Source: Candidatus Woesearchaeota archaeon | GTDB taxonomy: Archaea > Nanobdellota > Nanobdellia > Woesearchaeales > UBA11716 | Assembly: GCA_013329175.1 (NCBI GenBank) | Contig: DUKR01000116.1 | Coordinates: 1 to 19,821 of the forward strand | Length of the DNA: 19,821 nucleotides | Direction of reading: 5' to 3' | Shown here: in pieces, positions 1 to 8,156 of the stretch | How the letters are laid out: the number at the start of each line of letters is the position of its first letter | How positions within the stretch are numbered: the stretch's first letter is position 1 | Translations under genes and position numbers: made by a program | Notes under the pieces: generated by a model | The model's input: only the letters and a program-made list of their open reading frames with translations | Databases searched by the model: none | Told to the model about the DNA's origin: nothing

Positions 1-117
1 AGCGCTCTAATACTGAGGCGATGCCAGCAACAAATGCCCTGCTGCCTGCGCAGCCCGAGCCTTTTTTGTTTACCTCGGGATTTCAAAGTGCACGACGCTC
101 TGCAATACAAAGGATGA
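1..117. repeat. Degenerate intergenic repeat, copy A
   Basis: This stretch before the STT3 gene resembles 14236-14371, which lies before the RecJ-like gene. The best block is 73-117 against 14327-14371: 45 bases, ungapped, about 37 identical by hand. Its last 14 bases (AATACAAAGGATGA) are the same in both, and TTTCAAAGTGCAC is also shared. Weaker shared words lie upstream (AATGCCCTGC, CAGCCCG, AGCGCTC). The segment runs off the left edge of the window. It could be decayed insertion-sequence DNA or a shared 5' regulatory element; the sequence alone does not decide. Confidence 0.5.
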
Positions 118-138
118 TTACACAGGAAGTCTGATGTT

Positions 139-2997
139 ATGAAGGTGGTTTCAGGGCGCAATGCCTCAGCAACATTTATATTGCCACTGTTTTTGACGGG
201 AAGAATGGGAACTATTCCTCACTTAGGCAATGAGCAGCCAAAGCCTCTTCTTTCCTTGGGAACCCTTTCTGGCAAAAGCTGGACGCTTCTCATTCTCATA
301 CCCCTCATCATAACCTTCATGGTGAGGACTGAGCCTATGAGGCTTGCCCCTCTTGAGCGGGCCGCAGAGAGCAGCGTGATGAGCCAGTACCGCTCTGCAA
401 TTGCGCAGCAGGTTGCACAGCAGTACCCTGGCTTATTGCAGGAGCAACTGGATGCTCAGGCAGCAATAAAGCTTGAGGAATTCCTCAAAGCAAATAAGGC
501 GCAAGCTAATGCTCAGATTCAGTCTGCTGCGCAGGCCATAAAGGAACACTTCCAGTATCCCTCAGGAGAGCATGCGTATGCTTATCTGGGAGATATTGAC
601 TCCTACTACTGGCTGAGGCAGGCGAGGAACATCGTCGAAAAAGGAAGCCAGTGCGATGCTATAGAGAATGGCATCTGCTATGATACCTATACCCTAGCAC
701 CCCTTCGTGAGCCTAAGCAGATTGATTATTACCCTTTTGTCATTGTAGCAGTGTATGGGATGCTGAGGCCATTCAATCCTGACATCAGCCTGATGCAGGC
801 ATCGTTTCTGACCCCTCTTGTGTTCTCTCTGCTGTTTACAGTCCCTCTGTTTCTTCTCCTGCGAAGGATAGGAGGCAACATCGTTGCAGTCATTGGCTCT
901 GTCCTTGTGAGCGTGAATCCCTATGTGCTGAACAGGAGCCTTGGCTCAGACAACGACATTGTCAACATTTTCTTTCAGGTCGTGTTTCTCTGGCTTGCCG
1001 TGGAATGCTTCGCTTCAGCAACACCAAGGAGACGAATTGCATTTGGCAGCATGGCAGGCATAACGCTTGCCGTGTACTCACGCTTCTGGGGAGGGTGGTG
1101 GTATCTAGCTGACCTCTTCCTCGCATCGCTTGCAGTGCGCGCATTGTTCCTTTTAGGAAGAGAATTCCTTGAAAAGAAACGTCTGGAGAAAGCAACGCTG
1201 ATCACCCTGCGAAATGAGGCAGTGATCCCTTGCCTTGCCTGCATCATCCCTCTTATCGTTCTGTATGGATTCGTGTTTGCGACGCCTGCTGATCTTGGCG
1301 GGATGTTCATGAGCCAGTTGTCAGTGCTGCGCTTCGACGCTGCTGCAAACATAAACCTATGGCCCAATGTGCTGACAACGGTTGCTGAATTCAATAACAT
1401 CGGCGTAGGGGGGGTCATATCAGCATTCGGAAGCTTTTGGAAGCTTTCTTTTTACCTCATCGCATTGGCCGGCATCGCTTTCCTCCTCTTCCCTACCATT
1501 GGCTCAGTCAAGCGGCACCCGGCTTCATTCTTGCTCATCATTGCTGCAAATGTGCTTATCTACACCCTCCTGATGAGCTACCAAAAAGGCCATCTCTTCT
1601 TTCTGCTCATGCTCCCTGTGCTTTTTGGGATGGTTATTCATGCAAGGGAAAGCAAAGAAAGAGGCTTTCATCCCGATGCGGTGTTTTTGCTGACCAGTAT
1701 CATCTGCCTTGTCTCCTATTTCAGCCTCTCTGGCATCAGGTTCCTGTTCCTGATGGCAGTTCCCGTAAGCCTTTTTGCTGCACTTGGCATTGAGCGTGCA
1801 GCAAGGCTTCTGTTTTCCTTCCTGAGAGGCATTGCCAGGTTCCCTAAGCCTGCGTCCACTGCCATGGTTGCGCTTGTGGCAATCATATTCCTTATCGGGC
1901 CAGTGAAAGAAGGCTATGCCACGGCACAGTCCTACATGCCCTCAGTTTCTGACGAATGGGTTGATACACTCTCTCACATTAATGCCTCTTCAAAGCCGGA
2001 TGCCATCATCAACTCATGGTGGGACTTTGGCCACTGGTTCAAGTATTTTGCCGACAGGAGGGTGACGCTTGACGGAAGCTCTCAGAACAATCCCCAGCTG
2101 CACTGGCTTGGAAAGCTCCTCCTTACTGACGATGAGCGCATGGCAGTCGGAATACTTCGCATGCTTGACTGCGGAGGCAATTCTGCATTTGACAGAATCA
2201 ACGGGAAACTGAACGACACCCCCAAGGCGATAGAGGTGCTGAACCTAATCCTGGTTACTGATAGGGCACCAGCAGAAAGCCTCCTTATTTCGTACGGCTT
2301 CTCACGCGATGAGCTGGAGGGTGTCCTTTCCTTCACGCACTGCAGCCCTCCTGAAAACTTCCTGATTACCTCAGACGACATGATTGGAAAAGCAGGGGTG
2401 TGGGCGCATTTTGGCAGTTGGGACTTCAAAAAAGCCTATCTTGCCGCAACGGCAGGAATACAGAGCGAAAATGAGATTATCCAGATGTTTGCCCAGAACT
2501 ATAACACCTCCCATGAGACTACAAGGGCATGGATACAGGAGCTGAGCTCCCTTGAGGGAGAGGAGCAGATAAACACATGGATTGGCCCATGGCCAAGCTA
2601 CTATAGCGGGATATCCCCCTGCGAGAAAAAGGAAAATGGCATTGTCTGCGTCTTCTCCCAGAACAATCAGGCCATCCCTTTTGCAGTTGATGTTCAGCAG
2701 GAGGAGGTAAGAGTTGGAGACCCGCAGTCCTCAACCTATGCAGCATCAGCTGCGTTTATCAAGGGCAATGCATTCAGGCTAGTTAAGAGAGAAGGCAACG
2801 TCATACCTGTTGGCATCATAGTCATACAGAGGGGAGAAGATGTTTTTGCGATGTTCACACATCCAGCGCTAGTTGGCAGCATGTTCACCAGGCTCTTCTT
2901 CTTTGAGGGGATAGGGCTCTCATCGTTTGAGAAATTCCATGATGCAACAACGGTGTTTGGCAGCAGAATCATCACATGGAAGGTCAGGTGGGAGTGA
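139..2997 (+). CDS. STT3/AglB-type oligosaccharyltransferase
   Basis: This is an integral membrane glycosyltransferase that moves a glycan from a polyprenyl-phosphate carrier to Asn in N-glycosylation sequons outside the cell. The 952 residues show family landmarks in order: first membrane helix about 47-62; the first acidic DxD motif at D152-D154 (GDIDSYYWLR); the second at D271-D273; many membrane helices to about 590; the external-loop TVAE motif with E417; the conserved Arg R533 in a membrane segment; and the diagnostic WWDFGHW at 627-633, then a soluble C-terminal domain. Residues about 70-138 form an Ala/Gln-rich helical insert between helix 1 and the DxD motif, as I recall from DPANN STT3 proteins. 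The start is uncertain: ATG 139 gives a 46-residue N-terminal tail, and ATG 205 is an alternative. It converges on the unknown gene at 3051. Confidence 0.95.
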   Translation: MKVVSGRNASATFILPLFLTGRMGTIPHLGNEQPKPLLSLGTLSGKSWTLLILIPLIITFMVRTEPMRLAPLERAAESSVMSQYRSAIAQQVAQQYPGLLQEQLDAQAAIKLEEFLKANKAQANAQIQSAAQAIKEHFQYPSGEHAYAYLGDIDSYYWLRQARNIVEKGSQCDAIENGICYDTYTLAPLREPKQIDYYPFVIVAVYGMLRPFNPDISLMQASFLTPLVFSLLFTVPLFLLLRRIGGNIVAVIGSVLVSVNPYVLNRSLGSDNDIVNIFFQVVFLWLAVECFASATPRRRIAFGSMAGITLAVYSRFWGGWWYLADLFLASLAVRALFLLGREFLEKKRLEKATLITLRNEAVIPCLACIIPLIVLYGFVFATPADLGGMFMSQLSVLRFDAAANINLWPNVLTTVAEFNNIGVGGVISAFGSFWKLSFYLIALAGIAFLLFPTIGSVKRHPASFLLIIAANVLIYTLLMSYQKGHLFFLLMLPVLFGMVIHARESKERGFHPDAVFLLTSIICLVSYFSLSGIRFLFLMAVPVSLFAALGIERAARLLFSFLRGIARFPKPASTAMVALVAIIFLIGPVKEGYATAQSYMPSVSDEWVDTLSHINASSKPDAIINSWWDFGHWFKYFADRRVTLDGSSQNNPQLHWLGKLLLTDDERMAVGILRMLDCGGNSAFDRINGKLNDTPKAIEVLNLILVTDRAPAESLLISYGFSRDELEGVLSFTHCSPPENFLITSDDMIGKAGVWAHFGSWDFKKAYLAATAGIQSENEIIQMFAQNYNTSHETTRAWIQELSSLEGEEQINTWIGPWPSYYSGISPCEKKENGIVCVFSQNNQAIPFAVDVQQEEVRVGDPQSSTYAASAAFIKGNAFRLVKREGNVIPVGIIVIQRGEDVFAMFTHPALVGSMFTRLFFFEGIGLSSFEKFHDATTVFGSRIITWKVRWE

Positions 2998-3050
2998 GCA
3001 AGGACCACGAGGCTCGTAAGGGCTTTGCATTGGCTCGCCAGCAGCAGCGC

Positions 3051-3668
3051 TCAACACGGATACTTTCTTGCTAAAATCTGCTCCAGCATAAGGTCTTTTG
3101 AACTCCATATGCTGACTATCACATCACGGCTTGGGTTATGGATGTCCATATCATTTCCAATGAGGTATTTGATTCCTAATGCGAGAAGCGGTTCTAGATA
3201 TCTGGTGAATTCAACTTGTGTTATCGTGGAGGCTTGTGATGCGAGTGCTGAATTTCCCTCTTCGCATTCAACATAAGCAGTATAGATGCAATCAGCAGGC
3301 AGATGGAGTTTCGTCGGCAGGCTTTTCCCGTATCTTGTCCGTATTAATGACTCGCTTGCTTTAAGATGGCAATAGCCCAAGCCCCCGCCAACAACGATAA
3401 ATTCATTACCATATATGGCTTCTGATGGGTATGCACCAGGGCACTCTTCATTGTCAATGATTGTTCCTGAATGGGATATGTAGGAATGATGATAGGCCTG
3501 ATGCTCATAGACCCGTTCGCACAGGTTCCTGTCAACCAGCTCCTGAATAGGGCCCCTGCACGCCTCGCAGACATCACCATTCGTGTCATTCTTCTTTCCT
3601 GCATGGACTATAAGCAGTGAAAGACCAGGTATTGGAAGAGAGCTACCGCTAGCTTGTGATGGTGCCAT
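3051..3668 (-). CDS. Unknown small protein, last gene of the glycolysis unit
   Basis: I do not recognise this 205-residue protein. It has no membrane segment or signal peptide. Visible features are a C34-x-x-C37 pair, a His-rich stretch near 56-66, a hydrophobic strand followed by GGGLGYC with C100, and a C-terminal part with several acidic residues. The strand-Gly-Gly-x-x-x-C arrangement near 90-100 faintly recalls the nucleophile region of isochorismatase/nicotinamidase-like cysteine hydrolases, but the usual catalytic Asp near the N-terminus is not evident, so this is only a suggestion. It starts six bases after the stop of the PfkB kinase gene, and its Shine-Dalgarno overlaps that gene's last codons. 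It should therefore be translated with the kinase and may act on a sugar-phosphate or nucleotide metabolite. Confidence 0.75.
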   Translation of the reverse strand: MAPSQASGSSLPIPGLSLLIVHAGKKNDTNGDVCEACRGPIQELVDRNLCERVYEHQAYHHSYISHSGTIIDNEECPGAYPSEAIYGNEFIVVGGGLGYCHLKASESLIRTRYGKSLPTKLHLPADCIYTAYVECEEGNSALASQASTITQVEFTRYLEPLLALGIKYLIGNDMDIHNPSRDVIVSIWSSKDLMLEQILARKYPC

Positions 3669-3674
3669 GTGCTT

Positions 3675-5030
3675 TTATCTCCTCAGGGGATTTGGCCGTG
3701 CTTGGTCTATGTAGTAATCAAGCAAGCAGAGTTTGCGGTTTTGGTTAATCTCCTTTCGCAGGTTCACAGCATAGGTATGAATCCCCTCGTGGCTTATCCT
3801 ATAGGTTGCGAAGAGGTTAGCCAGCTCAAGGATATAATGGAGTGGCAGGCCAAGAAGGGTTCCCACAAGAGCGATGCCCATTGCTGTGTCTCCTGCTCCT
3901 GTGAATTCAGGCTCTGTGCCCTGTTTTGAGAGGTTAGGATGATAAGGGGTAGCGTACCATTCCTTAACTGGCCTATTGCCCCAGCATGTGCTTCCCATAA
4001 TGCCTGTGCGATCCATGCTTGTGTAAACCGTCAGTTCTTTTCCCTGGTGTGATGCAGCAATATCGTCAATCGCACCATAGATGCTCTGACCAGTAAGCTC
4101 CTGAAGCTCTTCCCTGTTCTCGAGGATGATGTCGCATACAGGGAGTACTCTATTGATTATAGTGTCTTTGTTTTTCGCAAGAGAGGAAGTGCTGAATGCT
4201 CCTGCCCTTGCCACCTTTGGGTCCAAAAAGAGCTTATAGCCTTCATGGAGAAGATAGCTGTGCTTTGGGCAGATAAGCGCAACCATGCCAATGTTGCTGA
4301 AATTGGCCATTGAAAGGTGCTCAGGAAACTGTCCGTCATTTGGGTTGAAATCGGTGAGCGGTGACTGAAGCACGGTTTTGACCCCCGTCTCGAAGATGAA
4401 GTTATCTGGTACAGAATATCCCTCAGGTGTGACCATGAGGCTGGTCTTCTTTCCTTCAATGATTAAACCCTGCTCTGCATAATAGGGCGCAGATGGCTCC
4501 TTTTCAGAGTCAATGCCGGCATAGAGCACTTTGACCCGCTGGAGGTCATCAGCAACAAGGCCACTGTCAGGGTGACTGCTTCTCTTTACTGCATAGATGA
4601 GAAAGTCAAGGAATGCACGCTCTGCAATAGCGCTGTTTCCTGCTGAGCCGCCATGCTCTATAACTGTGACAGTGGCATTGACTATCTTGCCTTCCTTTTC
4701 TTTCTGCAGATATTGCTGCGGCTGCCCAGAGGTGCAGTAGGCAAGCGCTATTTTTCCTCCTTCAGTGAACCATCCTTCCTCCAGACCTGAGCTGTTGTCG
4801 CCCAGCCAGGCATAGTGTGTGGCATTGCCCTTCCTGATGGCAAATATGGCATCGGCAGGTATGGATGCAGGATTCTTTTTGTAGCTCTCTGAATCAATCT
4901 GGCATTTGTTGTCCAAGACATGCTCTCCTATGTTGAGAATAGAGCCTATGCTGCTGATGCGCTCGCATACAGCTTCTATTACTGCCCGCCCATAGAGATT
5001 AATCCTCTGTTCAAGTGTTTCAATTGCCAT
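3675..5030 (-). CDS. PfkB/ribokinase-superfamily sugar kinase
   Basis: A cytosolic kinase that probably phosphorylates a sugar or sugar phosphate. Being next to phosphoglucose isomerase, fructose 6-phosphate is a reasonable guess. The C-terminal GAGD motif (378-381) carries the catalytic-base Asp D381 and anion hole of the ribokinase fold. The segment before it, with N305-R-E-E308 after a run ending in an Asp, matches the usual 'NxxE' metal/phosphate motif. GGSAGNSA at 127-134 resembles the substrate-side GGN-type motif. At 451 residues it is longer than typical PfkB proteins (about 300-350). The length would fit an ADP-dependent glucokinase/phosphofructokinase, but the local sequence looks more like ordinary PfkB. 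The start lies 55 bases after the isomerase stop; no Shine-Dalgarno precedes it, only an A-run. Confidence 0.82.
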   Translation of the reverse strand: MAIETLEQRINLYGRAVIEAVCERISSIGSILNIGEHVLDNKCQIDSESYKKNPASIPADAIFAIRKGNATHYAWLGDNSSGLEEGWFTEGGKIALAYCTSGQPQQYLQKEKEGKIVNATVTVIEHGGSAGNSAIAERAFLDFLIYAVKRSSHPDSGLVADDLQRVKVLYAGIDSEKEPSAPYYAEQGLIIEGKKTSLMVTPEGYSVPDNFIFETGVKTVLQSPLTDFNPNDGQFPEHLSMANFSNIGMVALICPKHSYLLHEGYKLFLDPKVARAGAFSTSSLAKNKDTIINRVLPVCDIILENREELQELTGQSIYGAIDDIAASHQGKELTVYTSMDRTGIMGSTCWGNRPVKEWYATPYHPNLSKQGTEPEFTGAGDTAMGIALVGTLLGLPLHYILELANLFATYRISHEGIHTYAVNLRKEINQNRKLCLLDYYIDQARPNPLRR

Positions 5031-5085
5031 TTTTTTGGAGTGCTATCGCTACCTTTTGTCTTTCCTGTAAGCATTGCTCAGACGC

Positions 5086-6525
5086 TTATTTTTGGGCTTC
5101 AATTCGTGAGCCCAATACTGATACATACCTTCTCAGCGCGGAAGGATTACCTAATAAGTGATTCATGATGCCCTTATAGTGTTGGACACCTGGCTGGTTG
5201 AAGTAACCGATTCCATCTGTCTTTTCTTCACGATGCAAACCGAGCACCTCGCCAAGATAGACAGTGGCAATCATGTCCCGCATCATGAGCTGGCCCATGC
5301 AGTAGGCATCAATTGCAGGTGTAACTGTGGTAAAGCTTGGCCTGTCCTTAAGGGCAAGGGACTGGGCAATCCCAAAATAAGCAGCTTTTTCAATATCATT
5401 AACTGTTTCAGCAGGATTTTCTGGATTTGACCCTGACAGGATATCCGCATACTCTGATTCTAGAGGAACAACAAACTGGTGCAGATACCTGTTTGCTCCG
5501 CCAATCCAGTTCTGAAAATCCGAGTGGGCTTTGTTTGAAAACTCAGCTGTCTTTGTTGTGAGAAAAATATCCTCCCTGTGTCCTAGGCTTTCTTCTGTGA
5601 GCTGGTCAAGCCATTCGCCGTACTTGTAGAGCTTTGGTGAGAAGACGCTTGTAACCCAGATATTTTTAGCATACTGCTCCTCCCTTTGTCTTGTGAGGAT
5701 GTATTTGACTGCCGCTATCTCGAGTGCAGGATTGCTCCTTGTTGCCGTTACGGAGAAGCAGCGCTGATACATGGCTCTTGCCCCTTCGGTGAGCCCGTCA
5801 ATATCGACTCCCGCAAGCTCCATGGTCAATAGGTTCGCAGCATGCAGTGCAGTGTATCTTCCTGACATGGAGCCAACGATAGGCAGGGTGTGATATCCTT
5901 TCTTTTTGGCTGCATGGATTCCGTCTTCGCCAAGGATCTGGATGATGTGGCTGGGAAGCTCAGTTTTGGGAAGGTGCTCTGCAAAGTAGCTGTGCATGAC
6001 CTCAAATGCGGTAGTGCTCTCTTTTGTTGTTCCTGACCTGCTGACCATGAGCAGGACAGACTCTCTTGGGTTGACAGCCTGTTTTATCCCTACTATGGCG
6101 TCATTATTGAGGCTTGTGACTGGATAATAATTGACACTCTGCTTTCCTGCTGCTGAAATTGCCGCAGTTGCCCCAAGCTCTGAGCCGCCAATGCCCGCAA
6201 GGATTATGTGTCTTGGCTCTATGCCTTTCTCCCTAATTGCCCTGCTGATATTTTTTGCTTCAATGCCAAGCTCATAATCAAAGGGAGCATTGAGCACCCC
6301 ATAGGTTGTGGCAAGGCCATGGCCTCTTTCGCCTCGCTTCTCTATAGCTTCCTTTAGGCCAGCATGGAGGGCATGGTTGGACCGGATAGTATTGACGACA
6401 TCACTGATTTCCTGAGGCATTACTGCATGGAGCCTGCCGAGCCTGTGTTCTTCTCCATTTATCGGGTTGGCAATAACGGTTCCTTCAAGGCTGTAACTGA
6501 TGTCAACGACGATTTCTTTGCTCAT
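5086..6525 (-). CDS. pgi: Glucose-6-phosphate isomerase (PGI superfamily)
   Basis: Interconverts glucose 6-phosphate and fructose 6-phosphate in the cytosol. The 479 residues carry the PGI superfamily (double SIS fold) signatures: GIGGSELG at 111-118, the phosphate-binding SRSGTTKES at 162-170, GSMSGRYT at 218-225, QLTEESLGH at 308-316 with the likely catalytic Glu, H334 in HSDFQNW, and NQPGVQHYK at 443-451 with the catalytic-type Lys K451. This is a classical PGI rather than the cupin type found in many Euryarchaeota. A bifunctional phosphoglucose/phosphomannose isomerase is less likely given the full-length PGI C-terminal motif. A purine-rich Shine-Dalgarno (GGGAGAG) precedes the ATG. It sits 55 bases after the Lrp-family gene and 55 before the PfkB gene, so one transcript is likely. 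Confidence 0.93.
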   Translation of the reverse strand: MSKEIVVDISYSLEGTVIANPINGEEHRLGRLHAVMPQEISDVVNTIRSNHALHAGLKEAIEKRGERGHGLATTYGVLNAPFDYELGIEAKNISRAIREKGIEPRHIILAGIGGSELGATAAISAAGKQSVNYYPVTSLNNDAIVGIKQAVNPRESVLLMVSRSGTTKESTTAFEVMHSYFAEHLPKTELPSHIIQILGEDGIHAAKKKGYHTLPIVGSMSGRYTALHAANLLTMELAGVDIDGLTEGARAMYQRCFSVTATRSNPALEIAAVKYILTRQREEQYAKNIWVTSVFSPKLYKYGEWLDQLTEESLGHREDIFLTTKTAEFSNKAHSDFQNWIGGANRYLHQFVVPLESEYADILSGSNPENPAETVNDIEKAAYFGIAQSLALKDRPSFTTVTPAIDAYCMGQLMMRDMIATVYLGEVLGLHREEKTDGIGYFNQPGVQHYKGIMNHLLGNPSALRRYVSVLGSRIEAQK

Positions 6526-6531
6526 GTTTAT

Positions 6532-6541
6532 CTCTCCCTAG
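6532..6541 (-). promoter_or_regulatory. Shine-Dalgarno of the isomerase gene
   Basis: On the minus strand the sequence TAGGGAGAGATAAAC leads into ATG 6525, placing GGGAGAG at a normal spacing. No convincing TATA box is seen in the 55 bases between this start and the upstream regulator gene. This supports an internal, translationally initiated gene in an operon. Confidence 0.55.
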
Positions 6542-6580
6542 GGCTCTCACTAGCTTACCGATTGTTTTCATAGTCTCATG

Positions 6581-7048
6581 CTATTCATTCAAAGCATGGA
6601 TATGGTCCTTCTCGGTGAGTATGCCTTCTCTCTTCAGCTCTTTTGTGACGTTAAATGGGGTTGCTTTCGTGATGTTGAAGACGGCCTCAAGGGCAGTTAT
6701 CACATCATGCGCCTTTGCCTGGTCAGGGGTGATGAGTTCCAGCAGGTAGTCTCCGCCAAAGCCTATCTGGGCAGCGGTATTGATATGCGGATGCTTTGCG
6801 ATGCACGCTTCAAATTGCTCCCGTGACTTTCTGGCGACCCTGCAGGCGACATACATGTGGCTGTTTAATCCAAGCCTGCCGAAGTTGAGAAGGCTGGTGT
6901 TTCTCTCAACATACTTTTCCAGCACTCCCTGCATTCTGTCAAAGACGGTTGTTATCGGAGCGTCCATCTTTTTGGATATGTCCGTGATTGTCGCCCTTGC
7001 GTCGTTTCTCAGGTGGTGCAGGAGGTGCAGGTCTTTTTCCGAAACCAT
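6581..7048 (-). CDS. Lrp/AsnC-family transcriptional regulator
   Basis: A DNA-binding regulator. Counting from ATG 7048 (155 residues), the N-terminal 50 residues form an Lrp-type winged/helix-turn-helix (acidic-Leu-rich helix, ARATITDISKKM, then ITTVFDRMQ as recognition helix). The rest fits a small alpha/beta ligand-sensing (RAM-like) domain. The frame stays open upstream to a GTG at 7153, which would add 35 residues. I prefer ATG 7048 because Lrp proteins normally begin right at this helix, and because the extra stretch contains a perfect inverted repeat (7090-7107) and AT-rich promoter-like DNA. It is first in line before pgi, pfkB and the unknown gene on the same strand, so it probably regulates sugar metabolism and itself. 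Confidence 0.85.
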   Translation of the reverse strand: MVSEKDLHLLHHLRNDARATITDISKKMDAPITTVFDRMQGVLEKYVERNTSLLNFGRLGLNSHMYVACRVARKSREQFEACIAKHPHINTAAQIGFGGDYLLELITPDQAKAHDVITALEAVFNITKATPFNVTKELKREGILTEKDHIHALNE

Positions 7049-7089
7049 TTTTTTGGCTTTTCTCAACAGATATTCAGGCTCAATAAAAA

Positions 7090-7107
7090 CAACTGCATAT
7101 TCAGTTG
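7090..7107. promoter_or_regulatory. Inverted repeat, candidate operator of the Lrp-family gene
   Basis: CAACTG-CATATT-CAGTTG is a perfect 6-base inverted repeat with a 6-base spacer, 42 bases upstream of the preferred start of the regulator gene. The size and symmetry suit a dimeric HTH protein, so autoregulation by the Lrp-family protein is a plausible reading. It would lie inside the coding sequence if the GTG at 7153 were the true start. Confidence 0.45.
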
Positions 7108-7189
7108 AAGATTTTGCTATATATTCTTTTCCCGTATGGAATATATTTTGCACAATATCACTATATCCCTATTATTTTCACTATTTTTC

Positions 7190-7207
7190 GGAATATTTTT
7201 ATATTCC
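7190..7207. promoter_or_regulatory. Inverted repeat over the TATA region of the AbrB-PhoU gene
   Basis: GGAATAT-TTTT-ATATTCC is a perfect 7-base inverted repeat with a 4-base spacer. It ends 19 bases before ATG 7227 and contains the likely TATA box (about 7196-7206), so a protein bound here would block transcription. A second GGAATAT occurs at 7138-7144. The gene's own AbrB-type domain or the divergent Lrp-family protein are the obvious candidates to bind. With TATA centred about 25 bases upstream, the transcript is probably leaderless. Confidence 0.5.
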
Positions 7208-7226
7208 ATCGTAGGTATTATGGGTC

Positions 7227-8156
7227 ATGAAGCGCAAGGTTATTCGGCAGGGGCACGGAACGCTGACGATAACGCTGCCTGCGAAGTGGGTGGAGCAGAA
7301 CGGGGTGAAAGCAGGGGATGAGTTGAAGATGGAAGAAAGGGAGAGAACTCTTTTCCTGAATAGTAATGGTAGGGATAACGATAAAATAACTATTGATATA
7401 ACCGACTGTTCACTTATACTCGAAAGGCTTCTGTATTCAATCTATAAGAAAGGCTATGATGAGGTTGAGATTTTTTCATCTAATCCTAGGCATTTCTTAA
7501 AGGTACAGGAAGCAGCCCACTCTATTTTAGTGGGGTTTGAAATTGTTTCTCAGACTAAGTCTTCATGCATAATAAAGCGAATTGCCGCAGTCCAGACGGA
7601 GGAGTTCGACAATATCTTGAGCAGAACATTCTTTCAACTCAACATTATGCTTTCGGATATGGCGGCTGCACTTGAAAAAAGCGACATAACCTTGCTTGAA
7701 TCCATACGCCTAATGGAAATAACAAACAACAGATATACTGGCTTCTGCAGAAGAGCATTAAATAAAGGGGATTTCGGTAATATCAGGAATCAAAAATTCC
7801 TTTACTGCATGATAGAGTATCTTGAAAAAGTTGCTGATGAAGTAAAATATCTCTGCCTCTATCTCCAAGAGTTCCCTAAGAAGATTGAAAATATCCCTAA
7901 GCATGTAACTCTTTTATTTCATGAATTGCAGCAATTATTTGAAAAAACAATGCGCCTTTATTCTAAATTTTCTATGGATAGCCTTCTTGCATTATATTCC
8001 CAAAGAAAAAAATTAATAAAATCTGCAAACAGTTTGTTTACAGGAAATAATTGCAGAACCGGCATTTACGGCCATTACCTGTTATCAATGACACAGGAAA
8101 TTGCTGATGTGATGGCTTTCATTCTGTCTATGCAGCACCAGGCAGATGAGAAATAA
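7227..8156 (+). CDS. AbrB-PhoU fusion, phosphate-type regulator
   Basis: A 309-residue cytosolic protein. Residues 1-45 form a SpoVT/AbrB-MazE-like swapped-hairpin DNA-binding domain (RQGHGTLTITLPAKWVEQNG followed by GDEL). Residues about 105-305 are helical and fit the PhoU fold, with Glu/Asp-rich helices. In archaea this architecture is annotated as a phosphate-uptake regulator, although direct evidence for the role is limited and no phosphate transporter is in this window. Codon use is clearly more AT-rich than in STT3 or the serine genes. It diverges from the Lrp-family gene and converges on the kinase-fusion gene, sharing its last 29 bases with it in antisense. Confidence 0.88.
   Translation: MKRKVIRQGHGTLTITLPAKWVEQNGVKAGDELKMEERERTLFLNSNGRDNDKITIDITDCSLILERLLYSIYKKGYDEVEIFSSNPRHFLKVQEAAHSILVGFEIVSQTKSSCIIKRIAAVQTEEFDNILSRTFFQLNIMLSDMAAALEKSDITLLESIRLMEITNNRYTGFCRRALNKGDFGNIRNQKFLYCMIEYLEKVADEVKYLCLYLQEFPKKIENIPKHVTLLFHELQQLFEKTMRLYSKFSMDSLLALYSQRKKLIKSANSLFTGNNCRTGIYGHYLLSMTQEIADVMAFILSMQHQADEK

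Noticed and set aside
975..1418. 147-codon minus-strand frame opposite STT3
   Set aside because: Shadow of a membrane-helix region in STT3; no family resemblance.
3675..5030. Calling this gene an ADP-dependent phosphofructokinase/glucokinase
   Set aside because: Length fits, but the local sequence from the NREE motif to GAGD looks like PfkB and not like the Thermococcales enzymes as I remember them.
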